From contig NZ_JOEV01000006.1 of NCBI RefSeq assembly GCF_000721105.1, positions 124,001 through 188,000 on the forward strand: a DNA stretch of 64,000 nucleotides, in the 5' to 3' direction. Source of the stretch: Streptomyces cellulosae. Lineage in GTDB: Bacteria > Actinomycetota > Actinomycetes > Streptomycetales > Streptomycetaceae. Under the pieces are notes generated by a model. The model did no database searches and was not told the DNA's origin. It was given only the letters and a program-made list of their open reading frames with translations. The position numbers and the translations under genes are program-made. Of this stretch, positions 31,716-41,303 are shown in pieces (the first letter of the stretch is position 1; every line of letters starts with the position of its first letter).

Positions 31716-32684
31716 TCAGACGGCGGTCTTCTCGGGCTCGGCCTTCTCCTCGTCCGAGAGGGCCGCGAGGAAGCGCTCGGCGTCGAGGGCAGCGGAGCAG
31801 CCGGTGCCGGCGGCGGTGATCGCCTGGCGGTAGGTGTGGTCGACCACGTCACCGGCGCCGAAGACACCGGTCAGGTTGGTCCGCGTGGAGGGCGCGTCCA
31901 CCTTCAGGTAGCCCTCCGCGTCCAGCTCCAGCTGGCCCTTGAAGAGTTCGGTGCGCGGGTCGTGGCCGATTGCGATGAACAGGCCGGTCACCGGAAGGTC
32001 CGAGAGCTCGCCGGTCTTGAGGTTGCGCAGCTTCAGGCTCGCGAGCTTCTGGTCGCCCTGGATCTCGGCGACCTCGCTGTCCCACACGAACTTGATCTTC
32101 GGGTCGGCGAAGGCGCGCTCCTGCATCGCCTTGGAGGCGCGCAGGGTGTCACGGCGGTGGACGATCGTGACGGACTTGGCGAAGCGGGCGAGGAAGGTGG
32201 CCTCCTCCATCGCGGTGTCACCGCCACCGATCACGGCGATGTCCTGGTCCTTGAAGAAGAAGCCGTCGCAGGTGGCGCACCAGGAGACACCGCGGCCGGA
32301 GAGGGCGTCCTCGTTGGGCAGGCCGAGCTTGCGGTGCTGCGAGCCGGTGGTGACGATGACGGCCTTGGCCTTGTGGACGGTGCCCGCAGTGTCAGTGACG
32401 GTCTTGATCTCACCGGTCAGATCGACGTTGACGATGTCGTCCGGGATGAGCTCGGCACCGAAGCGCTCCGCCTGGGCACGCATGTTGTCCATGAGCTCCG
32501 GGCCCATGATGCCGTCCTGGAAGCCCGGGAAGTTCTCCACCTCGGTGGTGGTCATCAGCGCACCCCCCGCGGTGACGGCGCCCTCGAACACCAGTGGCTT
32601 CAGCGACGCGCGCGCGGTGTAGAGCGCCGCCGTGTAGCCGGCGGGCCCGGAGCCGATGATGATCACGTTACGGACGTCGCTCAC
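31716..32684 (-). CDS. trxB: thioredoxin reductase (NADPH)
   Basis: 322 aa flavoprotein. The FAD-binding motif is [17 protein letters not shown] (about 9-25), the redox-active pair is CATC (Cys136, Cys139), the NADPH motif is [11 protein letters not shown], and the C-terminal FAD motif is [12 protein letters not shown] start. It has a SigR-type promoter upstream, so it should be induced by thiol-oxidative stress. Confidence 0.98.
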   Translation of the reverse strand: MSDVRNVIIIGSGPAGYTAALYTARASLKPLVFEGAVTAGGALMTTTEVENFPGFQDGIMGPELMDNMRAQAERFGAELIPDDIVNVDLTGEIKTVTDTAGTVHKAKAVIVTTGSQHRKLGLPNEDALSGRGVSWCATCDGFFFKDQDIAVIGGGDTAMEEATFLARFAKSVTIVHRRDTLRASKAMQERAFADPKIKFVWDSEVAEIQGDQKLASLKLRNLKTGELSDLPVTGLFIAIGHDPRTELFKGQLELDAEGYLKVDAPSTRTNLTGVFGAGDVVDHTYRQAITAAGTGCSAALDAERFLAALSDEEKAEPEKTAV

Positions 32685-32754
32685 GGCTTGATTCCTCGTC
32701 TCTGGACTGCGTCATAGGTCCGGGGGAGCTCCTCTCGGAACTCTCATCCCACCC

Positions 32755-32780
32755 AACGGATCCTAAGGGTCGCGCATTCC
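32755..32780 (-). promoter_or_regulatory. SigR-type promoter of trxB-trxA
   Basis: On the minus strand GGAAT (32780-32776) is followed by 18 bases and GTT (32757-32755), the exact SigR consensus. It lies about 70 nt before the trxB start. Confidence 0.85.
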
Positions 32781-32852
32781 CGCTGTGGCCGGGCACACGG
32801 AGAGGTGACACCGTACGGGATACCACGCAGAGCGAAGAGGATGCTTCTGGGC

Positions 32853-33782
32853 TCAGGGCTGCTGGTAGGACTGCTTCAGCAAAACCTTGGCCTTGCCGAC
32901 GGACGCGTCCGCCACACACGTCGCGTCCATGATGTAGGCCGTCACCCCGGTGCCGCCGGATGGCGCGGGCAGCACGACGAGCATGGCCTTCGTCCCCTTG
33001 TACGTTCCCGGCTTGGTCCCGAGCGCAGGGTCGGTGCGGCCGGTGCCCCTCTGGACACAGTCCGGGACCGTGGGATCTTGCAGGATGCGGGGCTGGTCGC
33101 TACCGGGAAGGGACTGCCCGCCCAAGCTGTGCGAACGGGGCCTTTTGCTCGTGGCAAGGAGATCGGAGACCTGCTTCTCCAGGGTTCCCTGGGAGAAGGT
33201 GTCCGCAGAGGTGGACTGCTGCCCGCGCGCTTCTGGGCCGGACGGATTGCCGTCGTTCAGAGAGGACAGCATCACGGAGCCGAATCCCACGGCGGCGACC
33301 GTGAAGACCGTACCGAGGACGGCGACCCGGCGCCTGTTTCCCTTTTTGCGCTCCTTGCGGCCCGGGCCTGCGGTCGAGACACGGGCGTGGCCTGCGGGGC
33401 GGTCCATTGCCGATGTTTCACGTGAAACATACGCGCGGTCGTCCGTGTCTGTGTGCGTCTCCGTGGACGACAGAGACTGGGCCGTCGTGGCGACGGACGC
33501 CTGAGCGTCCACGTCATCGGGTGCCGTGGCATGCAGCAGGAGCTCCGCGGCGAGGGCGGCGTCGATACGGCCGGCGACCTCGGCGGGCATGCGCGGGGGA
33601 CCCGGCAGGGTTCCGAGCAGTCCCCGGATCTCCCCCAGCGACGCGTAGACGTCCGCGCACAGTTCACACTCGTCCAGATGCCGGCGGACGTCCGCGGTGC
33701 GCGAGGGCGGGAGCAGGCCTTCGGTGAGGTCGGAGATCTCCGCGACGTCCGGGTGCCCGTCCGTTCCTGTCGTGGTTGTCAC
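32853..33782 (-). CDS. anti-sigma factor for SigM (zinc-binding type)
   Basis: 309 aa. The N-terminal part has the zinc anti-sigma motif HLDECELC (His35, Cys39, Cys42) and an acidic/Leu-rich sigma-binding region. A Ser/Thr/Asp-rich linker, one membrane helix (about 154-172, VAVLGTVFTVAAVGFGSVML) and an outer domain of about 135 residues with two Cys follow. The GTG overlaps the sigM stop (GTGA), the normal arrangement for a sigma/anti-sigma pair. A full parS site inside the gene (33415-33428) encodes VSRET in the linker. Confidence 0.88.
   Translation of the reverse strand: MTTTTGTDGHPDVAEISDLTEGLLPPSRTADVRRHLDECELCADVYASLGEIRGLLGTLPGPPRMPAEVAGRIDAALAAELLLHATAPDDVDAQASVATTAQSLSSTETHTDTDDRAYVSRETSAMDRPAGHARVSTAGPGRKERKKGNRRRVAVLGTVFTVAAVGFGSVMLSSLNDGNPSGPEARGQQSTSADTFSQGTLEKQVSDLLATSKRPRSHSLGGQSLPGSDQPRILQDPTVPDCVQRGTGRTDPALGTKPGTYKGTKAMLVVLPAPSGGTGVTAYIMDATCVADASVGKAKVLLKQSYQQP
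33415..33428. other. parS: parS site inside the anti-sigma gene
   Basis: The full 16-mer (33414-33429) is present. It lies in the disordered linker of the protein, where the encoded VSRET should be harmless. Confidence 0.93.
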
Positions 33783-34504
33783 GCTCGCCCACCTCCGCCC
33801 TTCACAGCAGCTGAATCGCTTGGTCCTGTTTCCGGGGGATCCGCCTCACAGGATCCCGCTGCGGGTGGGACGGATGTCCCCTGGGTCCGGTTCCGTGCCG
33901 CGCCCGCTTCTCTGCCCGCGCCGGTGTTTTCCGGCCGCAGATGGGTGAGAAGGGGCAGGAGTCTGGCTCGGCCGCGGGCGCAGCGGCTCTTCACCGTCCC
34001 GGTCGGCACGTCGAGGATGCGGGCGGCCTCCGCGACCGGATAGCCCTGCATGTCCACCAGAACGAGCGCGGCGCGCTGGTCGGGCGGCAGGGTGCCGAGC
34101 GCTTCCAGGAGCTGGCGGTGGAGGTCGTTGCGCTCCGCGGGCGCCGAGGCCGACTCGTGCGGCTCCAGCAGCTGCTCCAGGCGCTCGGTGTCGTCGACGG
34201 GAGAGGTCTTGCGGGAGGCCGCCTTGCGGGCGCGGTCGAGGCAGGCGTTCACCGTGATCCGGTGCAGCCAGGTCGTGACGGCCGCCTGGCCCCGGAAGGT
34301 GTGGGCGGCCCGGTACGCGGAGACGAGGGCGTCCTGCACGGCGTCAGCGGCTTCCTCGCGGTCGCCCAGCGTCCGCAGGGCGACCGCCCAGAGCCGGTCG
34401 CGGTGGCGGCGTACGAGCTCACCGAAGGCGTCGGGGTCGCCCTGGACATGGCGGGCCAGGAGGTCCTGATCGCTTGCGTCGCCGTACGCGGTGTCATCTG
34501 CCAT
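33779..34504 (-). CDS. sigM: ECF RNA polymerase sigma factor SigM
   Basis: 241 aa. Region 2 is at about 20-90 (FGELVRRHRDRLWAVALRTL, VQDALVSAYRAAHTF) and region 4 at about 130-190 (LPPDQRAALVLVDMQGYPVAEAA, PTGTVKSRCARGRARL). The last 50 residues are a Pro/Gly/Ala-rich extension. The ATG at 34504 follows GGAGGAGGGGG. It is downstream of murJ and the pseudokinase gene and upstream of its anti-sigma partner, the layout known for actinobacterial SigM. Confidence 0.94.
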   Translation of the reverse strand: MADDTAYGDASDQDLLARHVQGDPDAFGELVRRHRDRLWAVALRTLGDREEAADAVQDALVSAYRAAHTFRGQAAVTTWLHRITVNACLDRARKAASRKTSPVDDTERLEQLLEPHESASAPAERNDLHRQLLEALGTLPPDQRAALVLVDMQGYPVAEAARILDVPTGTVKSRCARGRARLLPLLTHLRPENTGAGREAGAARNRTQGTSVPPAAGSCEADPPETGPSDSAAVKGGGGRA

Positions 34505-34530
34505 CGAACCCCCTCCTCCCCCCGGAACGC

Positions 34531-36252
34531 TCAGCCTGTGAACTTCAGGTCCGTCACGGCCTGCTTGTAGCCGGCGTCGCTGAAGGCGTCGCCAGGTGCG
34601 TACGGCAGTGCGGTGAACCACACCAGCACATACCTGCTCTTCACCTGCTTGGTCACCGTCACCTTTGCCGTTCTCCCCGTAGTGGTCACGGAGCCCATCT
34701 TCGTCATCGACGTCAAGAGAACGGACGAACTCATGGAATCGGTCGCGTACAGCGTGACGGTGGTGTGGTCGCCCCCGAACAGCAGCCCTATCGAAGCGGC
34801 CGACACCTCCTGCTCAGAGCCCAGGTCGTACACGATGCCGACGCCAGGCTTGTAGGACGGCTCCATGTCCGGACCGTCCTTGTAGCTGGCGGTACGCCAG
34901 AATGTCGAACTGTCACCGTCGTATGTCTTGCCGACATCCGCGGGGTGCTGGGCATCGCCTTTGGCGATGTACTCCTGCGCTCCCTGGATGGAGATCGTCT
35001 TGACCGGCCTCGGTGCGGTGCTGTTCTTGTCGTTCCCGTCCGTCGTGTGCGTCGTACCGGTGTCGTCCGACTTGTTGCCCTGCTCCATGAGCGCGTCCGC
35101 CAACTGCCAACTGCCCAGTCCCAGCGCGGCGATGAGGAGGGCCGAGACGGCCCACTTCAACGCCTTGCCGGTGCGGGTCTGCAGCGGGGGTGGCGGGGTC
35201 GGGACGGGCTGTGTGGCACCGGGGTGGGCCGGTGGGCGGCCGTAGGTGCCCTGCTGGTACGTGGTGCGCTGGTAGTCCGGCGGAGCGGTGAACGCGGGCT
35301 CCGGCGGGCGGATGCGGGGCATCTCACCGATCGCCTTCACCAGTTCCTCGGGCGTGGTGCACGGGGACTCGTGGCGCGAGGCGGTGGCGCCGTCGTTGGC
35401 GAGCGCGCGCATGGCGAGCTCGGACAGACCTCGGTGGACGCCCGCGCGCACCTGGTCGGGGGCGATGAGACCGACGTCCTTCGGGAGACCGGCGAGACCG
35501 TAGGCGTCGCTCTCGTACGGCCAGCGCTGGGTGAGCGCCGCGTACAGCAGGGCGCCGATCGCCTCCGTGTCGGTGCGCTGCGGGGTGTCGGTGCTGATGC
35601 CGCGCAACGCCGCGTTCACGGCGAGTCCGCGGATGCGCCACTGACCGCTGGAGGTGCGCAGGACGGCGTTCGGGTTGAGGCGCAGGTGTGCGAGGCCCTC
35701 GCGGTGGGCGGCCGCCATGGCCGAGGCGATCTGGCTGACCATCTGGTAGGCGTCGTACACCTCCAGCGGAGCGGGAGCCAGCAGCGCGGTCAGTTCGGTG
35801 GCATCGGGCAGCCACTCGTGAACGACGTAGACGAGGTCGTTCTCCTCGACGGCGTCGAGGACTTGGACGAAGCGGGGATCGCCGAGCAGCGCGGAGGAGC
35901 GTGCCGCCGCCAGGACGGCCCGGGCCCGCGCATGGTCCGCGGGCAGGAGGTGGACGCCGACGGCACGCCGCAGTTTCTCGTCCACGGCACGCCAACTGCT
36001 GAAGCCGTCCAGCCGGGTGACGCACTCCTCGAGACGGTAGCGTCTGGCGAGCTTGTGACCGCTGTGCAGCTCCGGCGGTGACGCCTTCCCGGGATCCTCG
36101 GTCCCGCCACTCCCCTGTGCCTCGACGTCTTCCGTGTCCCGCTCCCGGTTCTTGGCCACCCCGTCGGCCGTGGACTGGTCCGCCTTGGCGGTCAGCGGCT
36201 CGTCACCGCTGTTGTCTGCCACGTCGACGGCAGCCGTGCTGCGTTCCGCCAC
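34531..36252 (-). CDS. MurJ-associated membrane pseudokinase
   Basis: 573 aa. An acidic N-terminus of about 70 residues precedes a kinase-fold domain (about 70-320). The catalytic loop reads AHLRLNPNAVL where active kinases have HRDxKPxNIL, so the Asp is gone, and no DFG is seen. A Pro-rich linker leads to one membrane helix (about 368-385) and an outer beta-rich domain (about 425-573) resembling a discoidin fold. In mycobacteria the MurJ homologue carries such a pseudokinase in one chain and binds FhaA. Here it is a separate gene after murJ. GTG 36252 has AGGGAA upstream; ATG 36273 is an alternative. Confidence 0.85.
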   Translation of the reverse strand: MAERSTAAVDVADNSGDEPLTAKADQSTADGVAKNRERDTEDVEAQGSGGTEDPGKASPPELHSGHKLARRYRLEECVTRLDGFSSWRAVDEKLRRAVGVHLLPADHARARAVLAAARSSALLGDPRFVQVLDAVEENDLVYVVHEWLPDATELTALLAPAPLEVYDAYQMVSQIASAMAAAHREGLAHLRLNPNAVLRTSSGQWRIRGLAVNAALRGISTDTPQRTDTEAIGALLYAALTQRWPYESDAYGLAGLPKDVGLIAPDQVRAGVHRGLSELAMRALANDGATASRHESPCTTPEELVKAIGEMPRIRPPEPAFTAPPDYQRTTYQQGTYGRPPAHPGATQPVPTPPPPLQTRTGKALKWAVSALLIAALGLGSWQLADALMEQGNKSDDTGTTHTTDGNDKNSTAPRPVKTISIQGAQEYIAKGDAQHPADVGKTYDGDSSTFWRTASYKDGPDMEPSYKPGVGIVYDLGSEQEVSAASIGLLFGGDHTTVTLYATDSMSSSVLLTSMTKMGSVTTTGRTAKVTVTKQVKSRYVLVWFTALPYAPGDAFSDAGYKQAVTDLKFTG

Positions 36253-36371
36253 CGTCGTTCCCTGCCTCCCCATCCGTTGCGCGCCGTGCGACGCCGAAAC
36301 CAATTGTGCCCACAGTCCGCCGCTATGCACGACACGCGGTGGCGGACGATGGTTGTGCGCCTACCCCCGCC

Positions 36372-38636
36372 TCAGCGCCCCAGCCGTCCGCGCACCATGC
36401 CGACCAGTGAGTTCAGCTCGTCGATGCGCATGCGGCGGGCGGCGACGAAGAAGACGCCGAGCAGTACCGCGCCCCCGGCAATCAGGGCGGCGAACGAGCC
36501 GACGACGCCTTGGCCGAGGGTGCGGGCGATGCCGTAGCAGGCGGCCCCGCTGAGCAGCGCCGCCGGTACCGAGGCGATGGAGAGCCTGGCATAGGTGCGC
36601 AGCACGCGGTTGCCGTCCAGGTCGCCGCCCAGCCGCTTGCGCAGCCGGTTCCAGGCGACGCCGACACCGATCGCGTAGGCGAGCCCGTACGAGGCGGACA
36701 TGCCCACCACCGCCCAGCGGGACGGCAGGACCACGTAACACAGCGCTGAGGCACCCGCGTTGACCGCGGCCACGATCACCGTGTTGTAGAAGGGGGTGCG
36801 GGTGTCCTCGTAGGCATAGAAGGCGCGCAGCACGACGTACTGCACGGAGTAGGGGATCAGGCCGAGGGCGAAGGCCATCAGCATGTAGCCCATGTTGGTG
36901 GCCTCGCTGGTGCCCGAGGAGCCGAAGATCAGCGTGCACATCGGGATGCCGAGGGCGAGGAAGCCGAAGGAGATCGGCACGATCGCGACGGCCGTGGTGC
37001 GCAGACCCTGGGAGATGTCGTCGCGGACGGCGCCGGTGTCGTCCTCGGCCGCCGAGCGTGAGATGCGTGGCAGCAGGGCGGCCATCAGGGAGACGGTGAT
37101 GATGGCCTGCGGCAGGCCCCAGATCAGCTGGGCGTTGGCGTAGGCGGCGAAGCCGGTGCCGTCGACGGGCGAGGCCTTGCCGGAGGCGGTGGACAGCTGG
37201 GTGACGACGATCGCGCCGGCCTGGTTGGCGAGGACGAACAGGACGGTCCACTTGGCGAGCGTGACGGCCTTGCCGAGGCCGTGGCCCTTCCAGTCGAAGC
37301 GCGGACGCATCCGGAAGCCGGTCTCCCGCAGGTACGGGATCATCGCCAGGGCCTGTACGACGAGGCCGAGCAGGACACCGATGCCGAGGAGGCGCTGACC
37401 CTCCGGCGGGATGGTGGTGACCTTCATGCCGGAGTCTGCCGCGGTGCCGTACACCCAGATGAACATGCCGAGCGTCACGATGATGACGATGTTGTTCAGG
37501 ACCGGGGTCCACATCATCGCGCCGAATTTTCCGCGGGCGTTGAGGACCTGTCCCATCACCACGTGGATGCCCATGAAGAAGATCGAGGGCAGGAAGTAGC
37601 GGACGAATGTGATGGCCACCTCGTTGGCCGCCGGGTCGCTGGCGACCGGGTCGGACAGCAGGCGGATGAGGATCGGCGCGCCGAGGACCGCGAGGACGGT
37701 CAGCGCGCCGAGCGCGACCATCACCAGGGTCAGCAGCCGGTTGGCGTACGCTTCGCCGCCGTCCTCGTCCTCCTTCATGGCACGCACGAGCTGTGGCACG
37801 AAGACGGAGTTGAGGCCACCGCCGACGGTCAGGATGTAGATCATGGTCGGCAGCTGGTAGGCGACCTGGAAGGTGTCGCCGAGCAGGCCGACGCCCAGCG
37901 CCGAGACGATCAGCGCGGAGCGGATGAAGCCGGTGAGACGGGAGACCATCGTGCCCGCCGCCATCACGGCGCTCGACTTCAGCAGGCCCGCGGCCTTCCC
38001 GCTCTTCTTCGCGGGCGCCACCGGAGCGGCGGCGGGCATGGCGGTGAGGTTCATGGTCTCGTCGGTCGCGGGCGGGGAGGCCGCCGGTACCTGGTACTGG
38101 AGGGCCGGTACCGGTCCGCCCGGGGCCATTGCCGGCCCCGGCACCGACCGGGGTTCCATCGGCGCGTGACTCCCCTGCTGCTGGTCCCGGAACAGGTGCG
38201 CGAAGGCGTCCGGCTCGTGACGCTCCTCGCCGGCGTGGGTCACCAGGTCGTCGACGCCCACGAACTGGGTGGTGCGGGGATCGTCGCCGTACGGCAGGTA
38301 CTGGGTCGGTCCCTCCGGCTCGGGTGCCGGGGTCTGCGCCCACACCTGAGGGTCGGGGGCGTAGGGGGACTGGGGAGGCTGGGCGTACAGCGGCTGCTGA
38401 GGCTCGTGGGTGCCCGGAGGCGGTGGGGGGTGCGCGGCACGGTCGTAGAGCGCCTCGGCGACCGGGTCCTGGGCGTAGAGGTCCTGTGCCCGGTAGGGAT
38501 CCTGGTTGTAGGCGTCCTGGAGGTACATGTCGGCGGGGTGCTGCGGCGGGACCTGGCCGTCCTGGGGCGGCGGGCCCTCGGGGTGACCCGAGCTGCCCGC
38601 GCCCTGGCCGCGGTCACCGTCGTACGGCGCGTTCAT
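36372..38636 (-). CDS. murJ: lipid II flippase MurJ (MviN)
   Basis: 754 aa. The first 210 residues are a disordered Pro/Gln/Tyr-rich cytoplasmic extension (DMYLQDAYNQDPY-type repeats). The MOP-family core follows (about 215-750) with about 14 membrane helices and SSAVMAAGTMVSRLTGFIR at its start, and conserved GLNSVFVPQLVR. It moves lipid II across the membrane for wall synthesis. The ATG is preceded by GGTGGGG. It is the second gene of DUF6049-murJ-pseudokinase-sigM-anti-sigma. Confidence 0.96.
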   Translation of the reverse strand: MNAPYDGDRGQGAGSSGHPEGPPPQDGQVPPQHPADMYLQDAYNQDPYRAQDLYAQDPVAEALYDRAAHPPPPPGTHEPQQPLYAQPPQSPYAPDPQVWAQTPAPEPEGPTQYLPYGDDPRTTQFVGVDDLVTHAGEERHEPDAFAHLFRDQQQGSHAPMEPRSVPGPAMAPGGPVPALQYQVPAASPPATDETMNLTAMPAAAPVAPAKKSGKAAGLLKSSAVMAAGTMVSRLTGFIRSALIVSALGVGLLGDTFQVAYQLPTMIYILTVGGGLNSVFVPQLVRAMKEDEDGGEAYANRLLTLVMVALGALTVLAVLGAPILIRLLSDPVASDPAANEVAITFVRYFLPSIFFMGIHVVMGQVLNARGKFGAMMWTPVLNNIVIIVTLGMFIWVYGTAADSGMKVTTIPPEGQRLLGIGVLLGLVVQALAMIPYLRETGFRMRPRFDWKGHGLGKAVTLAKWTVLFVLANQAGAIVVTQLSTASGKASPVDGTGFAAYANAQLIWGLPQAIITVSLMAALLPRISRSAAEDDTGAVRDDISQGLRTTAVAIVPISFGFLALGIPMCTLIFGSSGTSEATNMGYMLMAFALGLIPYSVQYVVLRAFYAYEDTRTPFYNTVIVAAVNAGASALCYVVLPSRWAVVGMSASYGLAYAIGVGVAWNRLRKRLGGDLDGNRVLRTYARLSIASVPAALLSGAACYGIARTLGQGVVGSFAALIAGGAVLLGVFFVAARRMRIDELNSLVGMVRGRLGR

Positions 38637-38680
38637 GGTTACCCCACCTCATCGTCCCCGGCCCACCGGCCACGACATCC

Positions 38681-41047
38681 TCAACGGTCCACTCTCTCAC
38701 CCGCGCCGGACGGGTCGGTGCTTTCCGTTGCGGTGTCCGGTGCCAGGTCACTCGGCTGCTGGGGGTCGTCTGCCCGGGGCGGACTGCCCGACTCCTCCTT
38801 GAGATGGTCGGCGGTGCCGTCCTGGTTCTCCGGGCTGTCGGCGGCCTCGTCCGTCCCGTCGGGGCCGCCCTCCTCGGCCTCGCGGGCGGCGGCGCGCTTG
38901 CGCTGGGTGTACATCCGGAATCCGGCGAGGACGAGCAGGAGGAAGCCGCCGCCGATGACCAGCATCACAGTGGCCGTGATCTCGGTGACCTTCACATCGA
39001 AGCTGACGGGTTCGCCGTACTCACGGCCGTCCTCCGTGTACAGCTGGGCGATCACCCTGGCCTGTCCGTTGGCCTTGGCCGTCGTGGAGAACTTCACTGT
39101 CTGGCTGTGGCCGCCGGAGACCTTGACCTGCTGCTCCGAGTAGGCCCCGCCGCCGATCTCCAGGCGCTTCGGGCTCAACGAGGTGAGGCGCAGCATCAAG
39201 TGGTCCACGCCCTGCACCAGGTCGTTCTGCACGGTCACCGGGATCGTGGCGCTGCGTCCGGAGAGCTTGGTCTCCGACTTGTCGATCAGCTGGACCTGGT
39301 CGGTCAGGCCGTCCAGGTACGTCACCACGTCGCTGCGGAAGCCGGTCGCCTCGGTGGCGCGGCCGCGCCAGGACGTGGACATCTCACGGTTCATGGCGCG
39401 CCCGAAGGGGGTCACCACCCGGGACTGGTCGCTGAGGACCACCTTGAAGTTGTCGAGCTTGTCCTGGGTGGTCGCGATCTCCTGGAAGGCCGTCCGTGGC
39501 AGCTCCCGCTTACGCAGCGAGGAGGGGTACTTGGACCTGGCCGGGACCGTCGTGGTGGCCGCGGCGTCCGGCTTGGCGGCGGCCGCCGCCGTGAGCTTCT
39601 GGGGCTCGGACCAGTTCGCGCTCTGCAGGGCGGTCAGCGCCTCGGCCATCGCCTGCGCCTGGCGTGCCGACGGCATGCGCTGCGGGGCGACGACGATGCT
39701 GCGCTGTCTGTCCGTCTGCAGGTTGACCTCAAGGCTCTGGGCGAGGAACTGCTGCACGGCGAGCGTGGACGCCGAGGCCCTCATCAGGTCCCCCTGGAAC
39801 GCCGTAGACAGCCGCGCGTCCGCGACGACCGCCGTGGTGCCGCCGCCGATGGGACGGGCAGCGGAGGGGGTGTACGTCAGGCTGCCCGTCTCCTGGAGGC
39901 TGTCGCTGCGCGCGATCACCCGGTCCGCGCCGGCCGAGGTGGCGACCTTCACGATCGACGGGTCCACGGCGCCGTCCACCGGCCAGGCGAAGTCGGTGCT
40001 CGGTGTCACATGAAGCACCGTCCGCACGGTGGAGGTGGCGACGTCGGTTGCCTCGTTGAGGTGGCTGAGCGATCCGGTGACGCTGGTGCCGTTGTGCGCG
40101 AGGGCCGCGAGATCGGGGTCGGCGAAGGGCAGGGCGACGACCTCCTTGTCGGCCACCGCACCCTGTAGCTCGGCGAGCCAGTGGCTGGCGAGTGCCTGTT
40201 CCTCAGGGGTGCCCGCTCTGGTGGTGTCGCCCGTCCTCACCTGGTAGGGACGAGTCATCGCGTCGACGGAGGCCAGCAGGTCAGGGTCGATCACCCAGGT
40301 GACGTCGAGGTCCTTGCCCAGCGACAGGAGCTGATCCAGGCGTCCGCCCGGCGAGAGCTCCTTGGCGAGGTCGTCATCGAGGAAGACCGGCGTCTGCTGC
40401 TCGTTCGACCCCGTCTCCGCCGTCATGTGGACGGTGGAGATCAGAGGCCACAGATACGTCGTCTTCGTCTTGGGGTCGGCTTCGCCGGACTGCCAGGGCA
40501 GGAACGTCCGCTCCATGCCGAGCACCTGCTTCCAGGGCTGCGCGGAAGTCTGTCCGGAGAGCGAGACGGCGAACTGGTAGACGCCGCTGTCGCCGAGGTC
40601 CAGTTCATCGACCGGTACCGAGATGGAGAAGGGCTCGGCGACGCCCGGGGTCAGCTTGGGGAACTTCTCCACGTACTTGCCGCCGATCTCCGACCGGGCG
40701 GAGCTCTGGGTGTCGCTGCTGTTACTGGCCACTCTGTCGATGGACGAGCGGGTCGTCAGCTCCGGCCCCACCCGCAGTCCCACGTGAGCGTCCGTGACGG
40801 CCTGCTTGCCGGTGTTGGTCACGGTGCCCGACACGGTCAGTGTGTCGCCGTCCGTGGGAGCGCTGGGGGTGAGGGTGTCGACCGCCACGGACACCGTGCC
40901 CGAGTCGGCGGCCAGAGCGGGCGTGGCGGTGGGCAGCTGGAACAGGCCGGCCAGCAGGGGTGCCCCGGCGAGCAGGGCTCCGGTGCGCCGCAGCCAGCGG
41001 CGGGCAGGTGAGGCACCGGTCCCCTGGAAGTCTGCCGCCTCGGCCAC
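38681..41047 (-). CDS. DUF6049 family exported membrane protein
   Basis: 788 aa. A signal peptide (about 15-46, cleavage near TPALAAD) is followed by a large outer part with a beta-sandwich at both ends (TVSVAVDTLTPSAPTDGDTL; VTVQNDLVQGVDHLMLRL) and a central mixed region. One membrane helix (about 690-712, VMLVIGGGFLLLVLAGF) precedes an acidic cytoplasmic tail. GTG start. It is the first gene of the murJ operon. The family is actinobacterial and near-universal at this locus; function unknown, probably in the envelope. Confidence 0.85.
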   Translation of the reverse strand: MAEAADFQGTGASPARRWLRRTGALLAGAPLLAGLFQLPTATPALAADSGTVSVAVDTLTPSAPTDGDTLTVSGTVTNTGKQAVTDAHVGLRVGPELTTRSSIDRVASNSSDTQSSARSEIGGKYVEKFPKLTPGVAEPFSISVPVDELDLGDSGVYQFAVSLSGQTSAQPWKQVLGMERTFLPWQSGEADPKTKTTYLWPLISTVHMTAETGSNEQQTPVFLDDDLAKELSPGGRLDQLLSLGKDLDVTWVIDPDLLASVDAMTRPYQVRTGDTTRAGTPEEQALASHWLAELQGAVADKEVVALPFADPDLAALAHNGTSVTGSLSHLNEATDVATSTVRTVLHVTPSTDFAWPVDGAVDPSIVKVATSAGADRVIARSDSLQETGSLTYTPSAARPIGGGTTAVVADARLSTAFQGDLMRASASTLAVQQFLAQSLEVNLQTDRQRSIVVAPQRMPSARQAQAMAEALTALQSANWSEPQKLTAAAAAKPDAAATTTVPARSKYPSSLRKRELPRTAFQEIATTQDKLDNFKVVLSDQSRVVTPFGRAMNREMSTSWRGRATEATGFRSDVVTYLDGLTDQVQLIDKSETKLSGRSATIPVTVQNDLVQGVDHLMLRLTSLSPKRLEIGGGAYSEQQVKVSGGHSQTVKFSTTAKANGQARVIAQLYTEDGREYGEPVSFDVKVTEITATVMLVIGGGFLLLVLAGFRMYTQRKRAAAREAEEGGPDGTDEAADSPENQDGTADHLKEESGSPPRADDPQQPSDLAPDTATESTDPSGAGERVDR

Positions 41048-41286
41048 GCGCTCGCCCGTCCCTCGTCGTCAGTGGTCGTCGGAATGTGCGTCCACGCATG
41101 GTAACGATGCGAGCTGAGGGGAAGTGCCGCGGACTGCTCCACAAGATCAAGGGACAACGTCGTGCTGTCCCGAATGTGCACGTATGAAAGGGACGCCTCC
41201 GTGTCCTTCGCGCCCAGACCCTGCGCCGAGCCGCGTGGAGGGTCTGTGCCCGTTTAATGGAGGCGCTCGCGGTCGCCCGGGCCACG

Positions 41287-41303
41287 TACTCTTTTCTGTT
41301 GTG
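41287..41303 (+). promoter_or_regulatory. possible leaderless promoter of pcnA
   Basis: TACTCT (41287-41292) lies 8 nt before the GTG at 41301, and there is no Shine-Dalgarno sequence, consistent with transcription starting at or next to the start codon. No clear -35 is seen. Confidence 0.45.
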
